From: Thiosocius sp049669185
Lineage (GTDB): Bacteria; Pseudomonadota; Gammaproteobacteria; Chromatiales; Chromatiaceae
Direction: 5' to 3'
DNA length: 22,776 nt
Assembly (NCBI GenBank): GCA_049669185.1
Contig: JBATKF010000262.1
Coordinates: 1-22,776, forward strand
Positions within the stretch are counted from its first letter, which is position 1. Each line of letters starts with the position of its first letter. Shown here one piece after another: positions 7,102 through 14,835 of the stretch. The translations under genes and the position numbers were made by a program. Under the pieces are notes generated by a model, which saw only the letters and a program-made list of their open reading frames with translations, was not told the origin of the DNA and did not search any database.

Positions 7102-8474
7102 CACTCGATGACGTTCACCGCGAGCCCACCTCGTGCGGTCTCCTTGTACTTGGTCTTCATGTCGGCGCCGGTGTCGCGCATGGTCTTTATGACCTTGTCC
7201 AGTGAGACATAGTGCGAGCCGTCACCGCGCAGCGCCATGCGGGAGGCATTGATGGCCTTCACAGCGCCCATTGCATTGCGCTCGATGCACGGTACCTGCA
7301 CCAAGCCGCCGATCGGGTCGCAGGTGAGGCCGAGGTTATGCTCCATGGCGATCTCGGCGGCGTTCTCCACCTGGGCCGGTGTGCCGCCCAGCACCTCGGT
7401 CAACGCGCCGGCGGCCATGGAGCAGGCGGAGCCTACCTCCCCCTGGCAGCCTACCTCCGCGCCGGAGATCGAGGCGTTCTCCTTGTAGAGGATGCCGATG
7501 GCACCGGCGGTGAGCAGAAAACGAACCACGCCGTCCTCGTCTGCACCGGGCGAGAAGCGCCAGTAGTAGTGTAATACGGCGGGAACGATCCCGGCCGCGC
7601 CATTGGTGGGGGCGGTGACAACCCGGCCACCGGCGGCATTTTCCTCGTTCACCGCGAGTGCAAACAGATTGACCCAGTCCATGGTGCCCAGCGGCACATT
7701 GTGCAGGGTGGTGTCGGCCTGGAGCTTGCGGAATAGATCGGCGGCGCGGCGTTTGACCTTCAGGCCGCCGGGCAGGACCCCCTCGGTACGGCAGCCACGC
7801 CGCACGCAGTCCTGCATCACATGCCATATCTGCATAAGGTATTGGCGGATCTGGGTTTCGCTGCGCCAGGTCTGTTCGTTGGAAAGCATCAGGTCGCTGA
7901 TGCGGCAGCCAAGGCGCTCACACTGTTCCAATAGGCTTTTGGCGGAACGGAAAGGGTGCGGCAGCACAGTGTCGTCGGCCTTGATGCGGTCTTCACCGGC
8001 GGCCTGCTCGTCCACCACAAAGCCGCCGCCCACTGAGTAGTAGGTACGCTCGGTCAGCACGCCATCATCGCTGCCATGGGCACTGAAACGCATGCCGTTG
8101 GGGTGATAGGGCAGGGTCTTTCTGCGGTGGAAGACGAGGTCCTGATCGGGATCGAAGATCAGCGGCCATTCTCCCAACAGTGTCAGCGTGCGCCGCTCGT
8201 ATACCCGCTGCATCTGCAACGGAATGCTGTCGGTGTCCACCGTCTCCGGCATTTCGCCCAACAGCCCAAGGACTACGGCCTTGTCCGTTCCGTGGCCCTT
8301 GCCCGTGGCACCCAGTGAGCCAAACAATTCCACCCGCAGGCGGCCGACACCAGGAAGTTGGCCGGCATCGCGCAATGTCTCGACAAAGCGACCTGCTGCA
8401 CGCATCGGTCCGACGGTGTGCGAGCTGGAAGGGCCGATACCGATCTTGAACAGGTCGAAGACACTGATTGCCAT
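7098..8474 (-). CDS. sdaA: L-serine dehydratase (iron-sulfur, type 2)
   Basis: The enzyme deaminates L-serine to pyruvate and ammonia using a [4Fe-4S] cluster. It starts MAISVFDLFKIGIGPSSSHT, the family N-terminus, so the start is 8474 rather than the longer open frame. The product is 458 residues, the usual single-chain length. The cluster cysteines are Cys343 (in EVGCQGEVGSAC), Cys385 (LTCDPIGG) and Cys396 (VQVPCIERN). The last residue is Cys458, matching the tail-in-mouth fourth ligand described for the Legionella enzyme. The N-terminal beta domain precedes the catalytic alpha domain. It lies downstream of pyk on the same strand with a 275-bp gap. Its TAG stop overlaps the TAA of the convergent acyl-CoA synthetase. 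Confidence 0.95.
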   Translation of the reverse strand: MAISVFDLFKIGIGPSSSHTVGPMRAAGRFVETLRDAGQLPGVGRLRVELFGSLGATGKGHGTDKAVVLGLLGEMPETVDTDSIPLQMQRVYERRTLTLLGEWPLIFDPDQDLVFHRRKTLPYHPNGMRFSAHGSDDGVLTERTYYSVGGGFVVDEQAAGEDRIKADDTVLPHPFRSAKSLLEQCERLGCRISDLMLSNEQTWRSETQIRQYLMQIWHVMQDCVRRGCRTEGVLPGGLKVKRRAADLFRKLQADTTLHNVPLGTMDWVNLFALAVNEENAAGGRVVTAPTNGAAGIVPAVLHYYWRFSPGADEDGVVRFLLTAGAIGILYKENASISGAEVGCQGEVGSACSMAAGALTEVLGGTPAQVENAAEIAMEHNLGLTCDPIGGLVQVPCIERNAMGAVKAINASRMALRGDGSHYVSLDKVIKTMRDTGADMKTKYKETARGGLAVNVIEC

Positions 8475-8708
8475 ACTCTGATGCTGGTTCAGATGACGCC
8501 AGTGGGCAAGTCCGATAGCCATCGGGGCTAGGCCAATGGGCCTCGGTGTGCGGCTGCACTCGGCCAACATCAGCAGAAGAGGGGCCATCGAATGGCTGGA
8601 ACGGGCAGCTCAATCAGCCGACTACTCGCTTTCGGTTCGGTTGCGGCGACCGAAACCTTATCCGTGGCTGAAGGTGCCGCGGCCCCTTGCCCGTCAACAG
8701 ATTCGGAA

Positions 8709-8727
8709 ATTCGGCTATCTGCCGAAT
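8709..8727 (-). terminator. Candidate terminator hairpin downstream of pyk
   Basis: ATTCGGC and GCCGAAT form a perfect seven-base stem with a five-base loop, 22 bases past the pyk stop in the pyk direction. Only a short T-run (AATTTCC) follows, so termination may be weak and some readthrough into sdaA is possible. The rest of the 275-bp gap holds no supported gene. Confidence 0.4.
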
Positions 8728-8749
8728 GCTTAAGTGAGCGCCATCGGGA

Positions 8750-10186
8750 TCAGGGTAGCTCGATTACCCGGATCACGTTGGTTCCACCGGCGCGCTCACT
8801 CTGTCCCGCGGTGGCTACCACGATATCGCCGGAGCGCAGGTAACCCAGGGCCTTGGCGCGCTCGATCCCGAACCCAACCTTCTCCTCGTCGGTCTGATCG
8901 CCAACATACTGAATCGGCAGCACGCCCCAGTTCATGCAAAGCCGCCGGGTAACGGCGGTTGAGCGCGTGATGGCCAGTATGGGACAGCCCGGACGGTGCT
9001 TGGATACCAATCGGGCGGTACGGCCGGTCTCGGTCAGGCTGAAGATCGCGGCCGCCCCGATCTGATCGGCCATGCGGACCGCTGCTTGGCCGATGGCCTC
9101 AGTGACAACATGTGCCGGGTGGAGCGTGATGGTCTGCAAGTAGCCGTATTCGGCCAGATCCGCCTCGGCGCGCAGTGACAGGGTGTGCATGGTCTCGACC
9201 GCCCTCACCGGGTATTTGCCCACGGCCGTCTCGCCCGAGAGCATCACGGCCGAGCTTCCGTCGAGGATCGCGTTGGCAACGTCGCTGGCCTCTGCCCGGG
9301 TGGGCTTGGGATTGTGCTCCATCGATGCCAGCATCTGCGTCGCAGTGATCACAGGCTTGCCGCGTGAGACCGTGGTCCGGATGATTCGCTTTTGCGCTCC
9401 CGGGACCTCGGCAAGCGGCAGCTCCACACCGAGGTCGCCGCGTGCGACCATGACCCCGTCGGCCGCATCGACGATGGCCTCCAGATTGGCCATGCCGGTG
9501 CGGTTCTCGATCTTGGCGATGATCGGTATCTCCACGTTGCGCTCGGCGAGGATATCGCGCATCCGCAGGATATCCTCGTCCGACTGCACGAAAGAGGCCG
9601 CGATGTAATCGACGTCGTTTTCCGCTGCAAAGCCGAGCTCGCGGATCACGTCATCGCGGTTCTCGGGGCTGACTGCGCTGAGTGACAAGCGAGTATCGGG
9701 GAGGTTGACGCTCTTGCTCTCGCCGAGCATGCCGCCATGGACGACCTGGCAGTGGATGGTCCCGGGCTCAATCGAACTAACCTCGAGCTCGATGGCGCCA
9801 TCGTCGATAAGTATGGGTGTCCTCGGGCGCACCTCCTCGTACAGCTTCACGTAAGACACCGAGACCCCGGCGCTATCGCCGATGCGCCCGTCGGTATACA
9901 GGTTGAAGGTGGTGCCTGGCAGTAGCTCGATATTACGAGCCTCGAGGCGGCCGGTGCGAATCTCGACACCGCGCGTGTCGATCATGATGGCGACATTCGT
10001 CCCGAGGCTCTCCGCCGCTTGGCGTATCTGCACCAGACGCGCGTGGTGCTCGTCCAGCGTCCCGTGGGAGAGATTCAGGCGGGCCACGTTCATGCCGGCG
10101 CGGATCATCGCCTCCAACGTATGCGGCGAATCGCACGCCGGACCGATGGTGGCGACGATCTTGGTCTTGCGCACGGGGTTATTCAT
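8750..10186 (-). CDS. pyk: Pyruvate kinase
   Basis: The enzyme transfers phosphate from phosphoenolpyruvate to ADP, the last step of glycolysis. It is 478 residues long, the normal bacterial size. The N-terminus KTKIVATIGPACDSP and the substrate-binding RLNLSHG are present. The catalytic loop is IIAKIENRTG with Lys225 and Glu227 (metal ligand), and VMVARGDLGVELP carries the second metal Asp. The signature TATQMLASMEHNPKPTRAEASDVANA-type loop is complete. The C-terminal allosteric domain (IFSLTETGRTARLVSKHRP) is intact. It reads more like the PykA type than PykF. Its start ATG lies 135 bp from the end of the araC-type gene on the same strand. sdaA, another pyruvate-forming enzyme, is next downstream. 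Confidence 0.96.
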   Translation of the reverse strand: MNNPVRKTKIVATIGPACDSPHTLEAMIRAGMNVARLNLSHGTLDEHHARLVQIRQAAESLGTNVAIMIDTRGVEIRTGRLEARNIELLPGTTFNLYTDGRIGDSAGVSVSYVKLYEEVRPRTPILIDDGAIELEVSSIEPGTIHCQVVHGGMLGESKSVNLPDTRLSLSAVSPENRDDVIRELGFAAENDVDYIAASFVQSDEDILRMRDILAERNVEIPIIAKIENRTGMANLEAIVDAADGVMVARGDLGVELPLAEVPGAQKRIIRTTVSRGKPVITATQMLASMEHNPKPTRAEASDVANAILDGSSAVMLSGETAVGKYPVRAVETMHTLSLRAEADLAEYGYLQTITLHPAHVVTEAIGQAAVRMADQIGAAAIFSLTETGRTARLVSKHRPGCPILAITRSTAVTRRLCMNWGVLPIQYVGDQTDEEKVGFGIERAKALGYLRSGDIVVATAGQSERAGGTNVIRVIELP

Positions 10187-10321
10187 CGCTGACCTCGCTT
10201 GTCATCTTTTGATTCTTCATCATCTGCCGAACAATCGATTTTCCAGTCCATGACCTCTGTCTATCGTCGAATACCCGGGGGTCGCGATCGAGGCAGTACT
10301 TGGAGATAGGTCTGGCGGCCA

Positions 10322-11305
10322 TTAGGTACCTTTTGTCGATACGTACGGCTGGGCCGCGCTGCGTCGCAGGCTACCGGGTGAGACCCCGAACGTCCGCTTG
10401 AACGCACGGCAGAACGCAGCTTCGGACTCGTAGCCGAGTTCGCCGGCGATCATCGCAACCGGGTCTGCGGAGTCCAGCAACCGGGTTCGCGCGATCTGCA
10501 TGCGCCAGTCCGTCAGGTACCGGCCCGGCGATACTCCGACCAGGTCGGTAAATCGCGCCGAAAAAGCAGACCGTGACATTGCGACCGCGCTGGACAGTGC
10601 AGCCACGCTCCAGTCGCGCTCGGGTGCCCTGTGGATCAGTGCGAGTGCGCGTCCGATCTGGCGGTCACGCAGTGCGGCCAGCCAGCCCTGATCGGCCTCG
10701 GCCGATGTCTCCAGCCAGGAGCGAATGGCCTGGATAACGACGACGTCCGCAAGCCGGGTGATCACGGTCTCGCCACCCGGCTTCAGCGCAGCGGCCTCAT
10801 TCGCAATGAATCGCAGTGTGCTTTGCAGCCAGCCACCCGCGTCGTCGTTCCAGCCGTCTATGTAGATGCTCTGCGGCAACAGTCGTAGCAGGTGCTGTGC
10901 GGCGACGTCGTCAAAGCGAACGACCCCGTACATCGTACGTGTCAATGCGCCACCCCCGCCGTGGCGCATGCATTCATAACGGTCGCTGATCTTCTCGATC
11001 GGAAGATCGAACAGCGGTTGCGCGGGCACCTTCGGATCGCTGCTGACGATATGCGGGACACCGTGCGGGATCAGTGCCAGTTGGCCCTGTTCGAGGGCGC
11101 GGGGTTCGGCATCCTCGACGGCCAGCCAACACCGCCCTGAAGTGACGACGAGGAACGTCATCACGCCCTCCAATTCCGGGATCTCGATCGCGAACGGTGC
11201 CGTGAATTCGCCGCGACAGTAAAGCGTGCCGGTGAGGCGCAGCATGTGCAGCGTTTCGCCCAAGGGGTCCGACGGCGCCGGCAACAGGGGATCGGGCTGG
11301 GCCAT
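10322..11305 (-). CDS. AraC-family transcriptional regulator with N-terminal cupin
   Basis: The 327-residue protein has an N-terminal cupin-like sensing domain (about 15-200; GRCWLAVEDAEPRALEQGQLALIPHGVPH) of the AraC cupin_6 kind. The C-terminal two-helix-turn-helix AraC domain (about 225-320) has the first recognition unit at WSVAALSSAVAMSRSAFSARF. The second is at IAGELGYESEAAFCRAFKRTFGVSPG, ending in the canonical family signature. ATG 11305 is chosen because AGCAGG lies at good spacing, although GTG two codons upstream is possible. It is divergent from the NmrA-type oxidoreductase gene with 141 bp between starts, and probably controls that gene and the EamA exporter behind it. Confidence 0.92.
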   Translation of the reverse strand: MAQPDPLLPAPSDPLGETLHMLRLTGTLYCRGEFTAPFAIEIPELEGVMTFLVVTSGRCWLAVEDAEPRALEQGQLALIPHGVPHIVSSDPKVPAQPLFDLPIEKISDRYECMRHGGGGALTRTMYGVVRFDDVAAQHLLRLLPQSIYIDGWNDDAGGWLQSTLRFIANEAAALKPGGETVITRLADVVVIQAIRSWLETSAEADQGWLAALRDRQIGRALALIHRAPERDWSVAALSSAVAMSRSAFSARFTDLVGVSPGRYLTDWRMQIARTRLLDSADPVAMIAGELGYESEAAFCRAFKRTFGVSPGSLRRSAAQPYVSTKGT

Positions 11306-11401
11306 AAACACCTGCTAGAAATTGAATCAATCCAGTATCCAGCAGAATAGACGATCTGCACATCAATGGCGACAAGATGGCATGGTTGATCCGATCTCTC
11401 C

Positions 11402-11423
11402 AGCCTAGGCTTAGTGCACGTGC
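11402..11423. promoter_or_regulatory. Adjacent palindromes between divergent araC-type and NmrA genes
   Basis: AGCCTAGGCT (11402-11411) and GCACGTGC (11416-11423) are perfect palindromes four bases apart in the divergent promoter region, 24 bases upstream of the NmrA start codon. Such symmetry near a start is compatible with an operator or repression site. AraC proteins usually prefer direct repeats, so another regulator could be involved. No promoter boxes are assigned with confidence. Confidence 0.3.
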
Positions 11424-11446
11424 TGGCCAATCTGAGGAAATAGATC

Positions 11447-12274
11447 ATGCAACTCACCCCTATTCTCGTTATAGGATCCAGCGGCAAGACGGGCCGCCGC
11501 ATCACCCAACGACTCACCGATCGGGGATACCCGGTCCGTTACGGATCCCGCCAGTCGACGACACCGTTCGACTGGGACAAGCCGGACTTCTGGCCAGCGG
11601 CGCTGTCGGGCGTTCATGCGGCCTACATCTCCTATTTCCCGGACCTTGCCTTTCCGGGCGCGCCAGAGAAGATGCAGGCATTGGTCGAGATGGCGGCTGA
11701 GGCCGGCGTCAAGCGACTCGTCCTGCTGTCCGGGAGGGGAGAGCATCATGCACAGCGCTGCGAGGAGATCGTTCGACGATCGGGTCTCGAGTACACCCTG
11801 GTACGCGCAGCCTGGTTTGCACAGAATTTCAGCGAGGGCTATCTGCGTGAGCCGGCACTGAATGGCGTCGTTGCGCTGCCGGCCGGTGACGTTTGCGAAC
11901 CCATTGTCGATGTCGATGACATCGCGGACGTCGCGGTGGCGGCACTGACGGAAGACCGCCATGCCGGGCAGCTCTACGAAGTGACGGGTCCACGACTGCT
12001 GTCATTTGCCGAGGCGGCGACTGAACTGTCGGGCGCGATGGCGAGACAAGTCCGCTATCAGCCAATTGCGTTCGACGCGTTTCATTTATCGATGATGGCG
12101 CTGGGCGGCGCCGTGGTCGCAGATGTCTTTACCGAGATCTGCCGTGAGGTGCTCGATGGTCGAAACGCGTCGCTCGGCGACGGTGTGCGGCGGGCCTTGG
12201 GCAGGGAGCCACGCGATTTCGGTGACTTCTGTCGTGCCGCAGCGGCAGCCGGTGCCTGGGAGCATGCGGGGTAG
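11447..12274 (+). CDS. NmrA/NAD(P)-binding atypical short-chain oxidoreductase
   Basis: This 275-residue Rossmann protein begins with strand ILVIGSSGKTGRRI, a GxxGxxG nucleotide-binding loop at residues 10-16. The next parts are KRLVLLSGRGEHH, then YTLVRAAWFAQNFSEGYL and VDVDDIADVAVAAL, typical of the NmrA and NAD(P)H-binding families that lack a full Tyr-x-x-x-Lys active site. It may be a quinone or redox-sensing reductase, or a regulator that binds dinucleotide. GAGGAA lies seven bases before the ATG. It is divergent from an AraC regulator, a pairing common for this family, and 35 bp ahead of an exporter gene, so the two plus-strand genes probably form an operon. Confidence 0.9.
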   Translation: MQLTPILVIGSSGKTGRRITQRLTDRGYPVRYGSRQSTTPFDWDKPDFWPAALSGVHAAYISYFPDLAFPGAPEKMQALVEMAAEAGVKRLVLLSGRGEHHAQRCEEIVRRSGLEYTLVRAAWFAQNFSEGYLREPALNGVVALPAGDVCEPIVDVDDIADVAVAALTEDRHAGQLYEVTGPRLLSFAEAATELSGAMARQVRYQPIAFDAFHLSMMALGGAVVADVFTEICREVLDGRNASLGDGVRRALGREPRDFGDFCRAAAAAGAWEHAG

Positions 12275-12309
12275 AGAATGATTGCCGAGGCAGGAAAAAG
12301 GCTATCCGC

Positions 12310-13245
12310 ATGCTGGAGCACGAACATCGAGTGAGCCCGATAAGTACCTATCTTTATCTCGTCATGGCAGCGCTTTTCTGGGGCGGGACCTTCGTCGCCG
12401 GCCGAAAGCTGGCGCCGCTGCTCGACCCCCATGCGGCCGCCTTTCTGCGGTTTTGCTTGGCCTCGGTACTGTTGTTGGGCTGGCTGTACTGGCGCCTCGG
12501 TTGTATCCCGAAGATCAGCAGTCGTCAGTGGCTGGCGGTGATCCTGTTGGGGGCTAGTGGGATCTTTGCCTACAACCTGCTGTTCTTTTCTGGCCTGCAG
12601 ACCGTCGAGGCCGGGCGCGCCTCGCTGATCATTGCCGCAAACCCCGTGCTGATCGCGCTCGTCTCTCATTGGTTGTTTCGCGAGCACTTGGGGTGGTTCC
12701 GCGGGCTCGGCATCGCGTTGTCTGTCGCGGGCGCGATGATCGTTATCGGTCGCGGCGATATCTTCGGATTGCTGGCCGGTCAAGTGGGAACGGGTGAGCT
12801 GCTGCTGCTGGGCTGCGTCGTCAGTTGGGTCGCCTACACGCTGATCGGCAGGCGGGTGCTGCGTGGCTTGTCTCCATTGGTCGCGGTCAGCTATGCGAGC
12901 GTGGTGGGCACCGTGCTGCTCGGCTTAGTGACGCTGAGCCAGGGTGGGATCGGCCTTGCGGCGATGCAAGATCTCCAGGTCTGGCTGAACATTGCCTATC
13001 TGGCGGTGTTTGGCACTGTGCTGGCATTCGTCTGGTTCTATAAGGGCGTCCAGGCCCTGGGTGCATCGCGCGCCGCGCAGTTCATCAATCTGGTGCCGGT
13101 CAGCGGTGTGTGCTTGGGGGCCTGGTTGCTTGATGAGCCTGTGACCTGGTCCCTCCTGTCGGGAGGACTGCTGGTGCTGCTGGGCCTGTGGTTAACCAAT
13201 CGGCCGAGCGGTGGTGCGGCAGCACAGGTGCCCGAACGCGTCTGA
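12310..13245 (+). CDS. EamA/DMT-superfamily transporter
   Basis: The 311-residue integral membrane protein has ten predicted helices arranged as two EamA repeats. The first repeat runs about residues 12-145 (ALFWGGTFVAGRKLAPLLDP, FLRFCLASVLLLGWL). The second runs about 160-300 (LLLLGCVVSWVAYTLIGRR, AAQFINLVPVSGVCLGAWLLDEP). This is the family of RhaT/YdcZ-like exporters of amino acids, nucleobases or drugs. The substrate cannot be predicted. AGGAAAAAGG precedes the ATG. It probably shares a transcript with the oxidoreductase 35 bp upstream. Confidence 0.92.
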   Translation: MLEHEHRVSPISTYLYLVMAALFWGGTFVAGRKLAPLLDPHAAAFLRFCLASVLLLGWLYWRLGCIPKISSRQWLAVILLGASGIFAYNLLFFSGLQTVEAGRASLIIAANPVLIALVSHWLFREHLGWFRGLGIALSVAGAMIVIGRGDIFGLLAGQVGTGELLLLGCVVSWVAYTLIGRRVLRGLSPLVAVSYASVVGTVLLGLVTLSQGGIGLAAMQDLQVWLNIAYLAVFGTVLAFVWFYKGVQALGASRAAQFINLVPVSGVCLGAWLLDEPVTWSLLSGGLLVLLGLWLTNRPSGGAAAQVPERV

Positions 13246-13326
13246 TTGAGGAAAACGGGAGGGAGATCGGAGACAGGCGAAAGCAAACGTGTATCCGCAT
13301 GCTGCATAGCCGTCACCACGGTCTAG

Positions 13327-13344
13327 TGTCAATTAAACTAGACA
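13327..13344. promoter_or_regulatory. TGT-N12-ACA site (CrtJ/PpsR type) upstream of pucB1
   Basis: TGTCAATTAAACTAGACA fits TGT-N12-ACA, the binding consensus of the photosynthesis repressor CrtJ/PpsR. It overlaps a second dyad, GTCTAGT (13321-13327) and ACTAGAC (13337-13343). The site ends 20 bases before the -35 box of the pucBA1 promoter. No such site is found before the second puc promoter. Regulator identity is inferred from the consensus alone. Confidence 0.5.
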
Positions 13345-13364
13345 GTCTTAAGCGACTAGTGTTC

Positions 13365-13393
13365 TTGACAATTTCGACCATTATGCCTAAGGT
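13365..13393 (+). promoter_or_regulatory. Predicted sigma-70 promoter of pucBA copy 1
   Basis: A perfect -35 TTGACA (13365-13370) is followed after 17 bp by TAAGGT (13388-13393). The same two hexamers at the same spacing precede the second puc unit, whereas the sequence between them differs. This conservation supports a real promoter. The -10 box is weak, which suits activator-dependent or oxygen- and light-controlled expression. Confidence 0.6.
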
Positions 13394-13476
13394 TTTTCCA
13401 AGACCGGAAAAGGCTGCTCGCAAGCGCGGCCGGCCACCGAACGCTCCTGACCCCCTTGGGTGGCAGGAGCAACCCT

Positions 13477-13537
13477 GCGTGTGGGGTTCGCACGAAGCTG
13501 AGGTGAGTTGAAGCCTCTTGTCTGTCTTGGGAGAAAA
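13477..13537 (+). other. Conserved structured 5' leader of pucB1
   Basis: The leader from GCGTGTGGGGTT to GGGAGAAAA is nearly the same as the one before pucB2 (15115-15175), while sequence further upstream diverges. It contains a hairpin whose stem is GAGGT (13500-13504) with GCCTC (13513-13517). In copy 2 the partner is ACCTC, so a T-A pair in one copy replaces a T-G wobble in the other, and pairing is kept. The GGGAG Shine-Dalgarno lies just before the ATG. A role in mRNA stability or translation is inferred. Confidence 0.5.
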
Positions 13538-13541
13538 ACTG

Positions 13542-13694
13542 ATGGAATCTGATGAAAAGGTGTGGCCGACGGGGCTCACCATCAGGGAGTCGGAGGAGCT
13601 GCACAAGTACGTCATCGACGGCTCGCGGGTGTTCTTCTTCATTTCGGTACTCGCGCACGTTCTGGCGGCGATTTTGACACCTTGGTTGGGATGA
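13542..13694 (+). CDS. pucB: LH2-type light-harvesting beta polypeptide, copy 1
   Basis: This 50-residue antenna apoprotein binds bacteriochlorophyll a in the intracytoplasmic membrane. It has a polar N-terminus, the conserved GLTIRESEELHKYVIDGSRV stretch, and one transmembrane helix FFFISVLAHVLAAIL. His39 of LAHV is the axial ligand of the B850-type bacteriochlorophyll and His21 is the conserved upstream His. The C-terminus TPWLG is family-typical. The last 45 residues are identical to copy 2; only the N-terminus differs. GGGAG precedes ATG. The alpha gene follows after 11 bp. Confidence 0.95.
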   Translation: MESDEKVWPTGLTIRESEELHKYVIDGSRVFFFISVLAHVLAAILTPWLG

Positions 13695-13705
13695 GGAGAT
13701 AAGGC

Positions 13706-13849
13706 ATGAATAACGGAAAGATCTGGTGCGTGGTCAAACCTTCGGTGGGTCTGCCACTCTTCTTGGGCGGAGTCGCGGCGATCTCGTTTATCGTCCACTT
13801 CACGGTCCTCTCTAATACGACATGGTTCCCCGCCTTCTTTGGCGGCTGA
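13706..13849 (+). CDS. pucA: LH2-type light-harvesting alpha polypeptide, copy 1
   Basis: The 47-residue partner of the beta chain starts MNNGKIWCVVKPSVGLP. Its helix (about 13-37) carries His31, the axial ligand of the paired bacteriochlorophyll. The C-terminus is TTWFPAFFGG. Numbered against the Rhodoblastus (Rhodopseudomonas) acidophilus alpha chain, positions 44 and 45 are Phe-Phe, where B850 complexes have Tyr-Trp hydrogen-bond donors. This points to a blue-shifted complex. The chain ends at Gly47 without the longer tail of some LH2 alpha chains. GAGGAG lies upstream of the ATG. Confidence 0.95.
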   Translation: MNNGKIWCVVKPSVGLPLFLGGVAAISFIVHFTVLSNTTWFPAFFGG

Positions 13850-13874
13850 GTCCGGCAGACTCTCCCATGCGACG

Positions 13875-13916
13875 CTGGAAGCCGGGTCGGGGGCGATCGC
13901 TCCCGACCCTCTCCAG
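13875..13916 (+). terminator. Long palindromic hairpin after pucA1
   Basis: GGGTCGGG (13884-13891) pairs with CCCGACCC (13902-13909), enclosing a G-T wobble and the palindrome GCGATCGC. An outer CTGGA/TCCAG pair (13875-13879 and 13912-13916) extends it. There is no T-run, so it may protect the 3' end of the puc mRNA as much as terminate transcription. A related hairpin follows pucA2. Confidence 0.6.
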
Positions 13917-14070
13917 CCTGGCGCGAAAGTGCATTTGAGACCAAACTCAAGTAACCGGGGTACGAGCGGATGACGGCGTGCGCTTCCCGCGGCCGACGCG
14001 TTCTTGCGCGGTCGTGTACCGCCGAAACCGAGTCTCCCCGCCAAACGACCAAACAATTTGGAGACCGATC

Positions 14071-14796
14071 ATGACCGGTTACGCGCGGATGTACGAAATC
14101 GAACAGCAGGCGCACGACGCCGTCAACATGCTACGAGCGGAGGGATTTTCCGAGAGCGCGGTTTTCATGGTAACGCCGGGGTCCGGCAATGCTGCGGAGT
14201 CTTTCGAGGCGCCGTCGCGGGACATGGGGTCTCTCGAGGCGATAGCCAACGCGATGATGACCGGGAGCCTGTTGGGTGACAAGGCAGATACCTATGTGCA
14301 GGGTCTGCGCAGCGGCTACTCAGTAGTGGCGGTCGAAGCGCCGTTTGGGTTAGGGCAGCCTGCGGTCAACATCCTGGAGAGTTTCGGCCCGGTCGACAGC
14401 ATAAAGAATCAACCGCAGGAACCCCGGAAGGCCTCTGCCTGGGAAAGCGACACGCCGCTGTCCACAGCCCTCGGGCTGAGTCTGATCAAGAGCGATAAGC
14501 CGGCGCCATTATCGGACTACTGGGGTATCCCAACGCTCTCCGCGCGCCGCAGCATGTTGTCCTGGTTGTTCGGGCAGCCGCTGAGTCCGAACTTCAAGTT
14601 CTCCTCGATGTTGGGCCTCGGTCTGCTCACCCGCAGCGGCACCCCGTTGTCGTCGCTGTTCGGTCTCAGCACCACGACTGCGACGCCGGGCCCTGTGACC
14701 GCTGGCTTAGGTATGCCGTTGCAGACGTCCTCTTCGACGCCGCTGTCGTCCACGCTCCATCTCCCGCTGCTGATCAAGGGTTGGCGTGGTCGCTGA
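14071..14796 (+). CDS. PLS-repeat protein between the puc units, unknown function
   Basis: The 241-residue protein sits between the two light-harvesting pairs. The first 110 residues (MTGYARMYEIEQQAHDAVNM, FSESAVFMVTPGSG, LRSGYSVVAVEAPFG) look like a small alpha/beta domain of the kind found in stress-type proteins that sense or bind. The region from about 128 is low-complexity with five imperfect repeats built on x-PLS followed by a hydrophobic stretch: TPLSTALGLSLI, APLSDYWGIPTL, QPLS...MLGLGLL, TPLSSLFGLS and TPLSSTLHLPLLI. It ends KGWRGR. No signal peptide or long transmembrane helix is evident, though the repeats could associate with membranes. A role in antenna assembly is inferred from location only. 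ATG 14071 is preferred to the longer open frame because its Shine-Dalgarno-like GGAGA precedes it. Confidence 0.8.
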   Translation: MTGYARMYEIEQQAHDAVNMLRAEGFSESAVFMVTPGSGNAAESFEAPSRDMGSLEAIANAMMTGSLLGDKADTYVQGLRSGYSVVAVEAPFGLGQPAVNILESFGPVDSIKNQPQEPRKASAWESDTPLSTALGLSLIKSDKPAPLSDYWGIPTLSARRSMLSWLFGQPLSPNFKFSSMLGLGLLTRSGTPLSSLFGLSTTTATPGPVTAGLGMPLQTSSSTPLSSTLHLPLLIKGWRGR

Positions 14797-14835
14797 TTCA
14801 AAATAGGCGTGCAATGAATGAAATAGGTGAAATAG

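Noticed and set aside
8536..8843. Plus-strand frames in the gap between sdaA and pyk
   Set aside because: Short, Arg/Ser-rich, without ribosome-binding site; partly antisense to pyk.
12082..12783. A 233-residue minus-strand open frame across the NmrA and EamA genes
   Set aside because: Its Gln/Arg-rich composition has no motifs, and both overlapped genes have clear family signatures.
13978..14070. N-terminal extension of the PLS-repeat protein to 13978
   Set aside because: The extra 31 residues are Arg/Pro-rich and unlike the rest. ATG 14071 has a GGAGA nearby.
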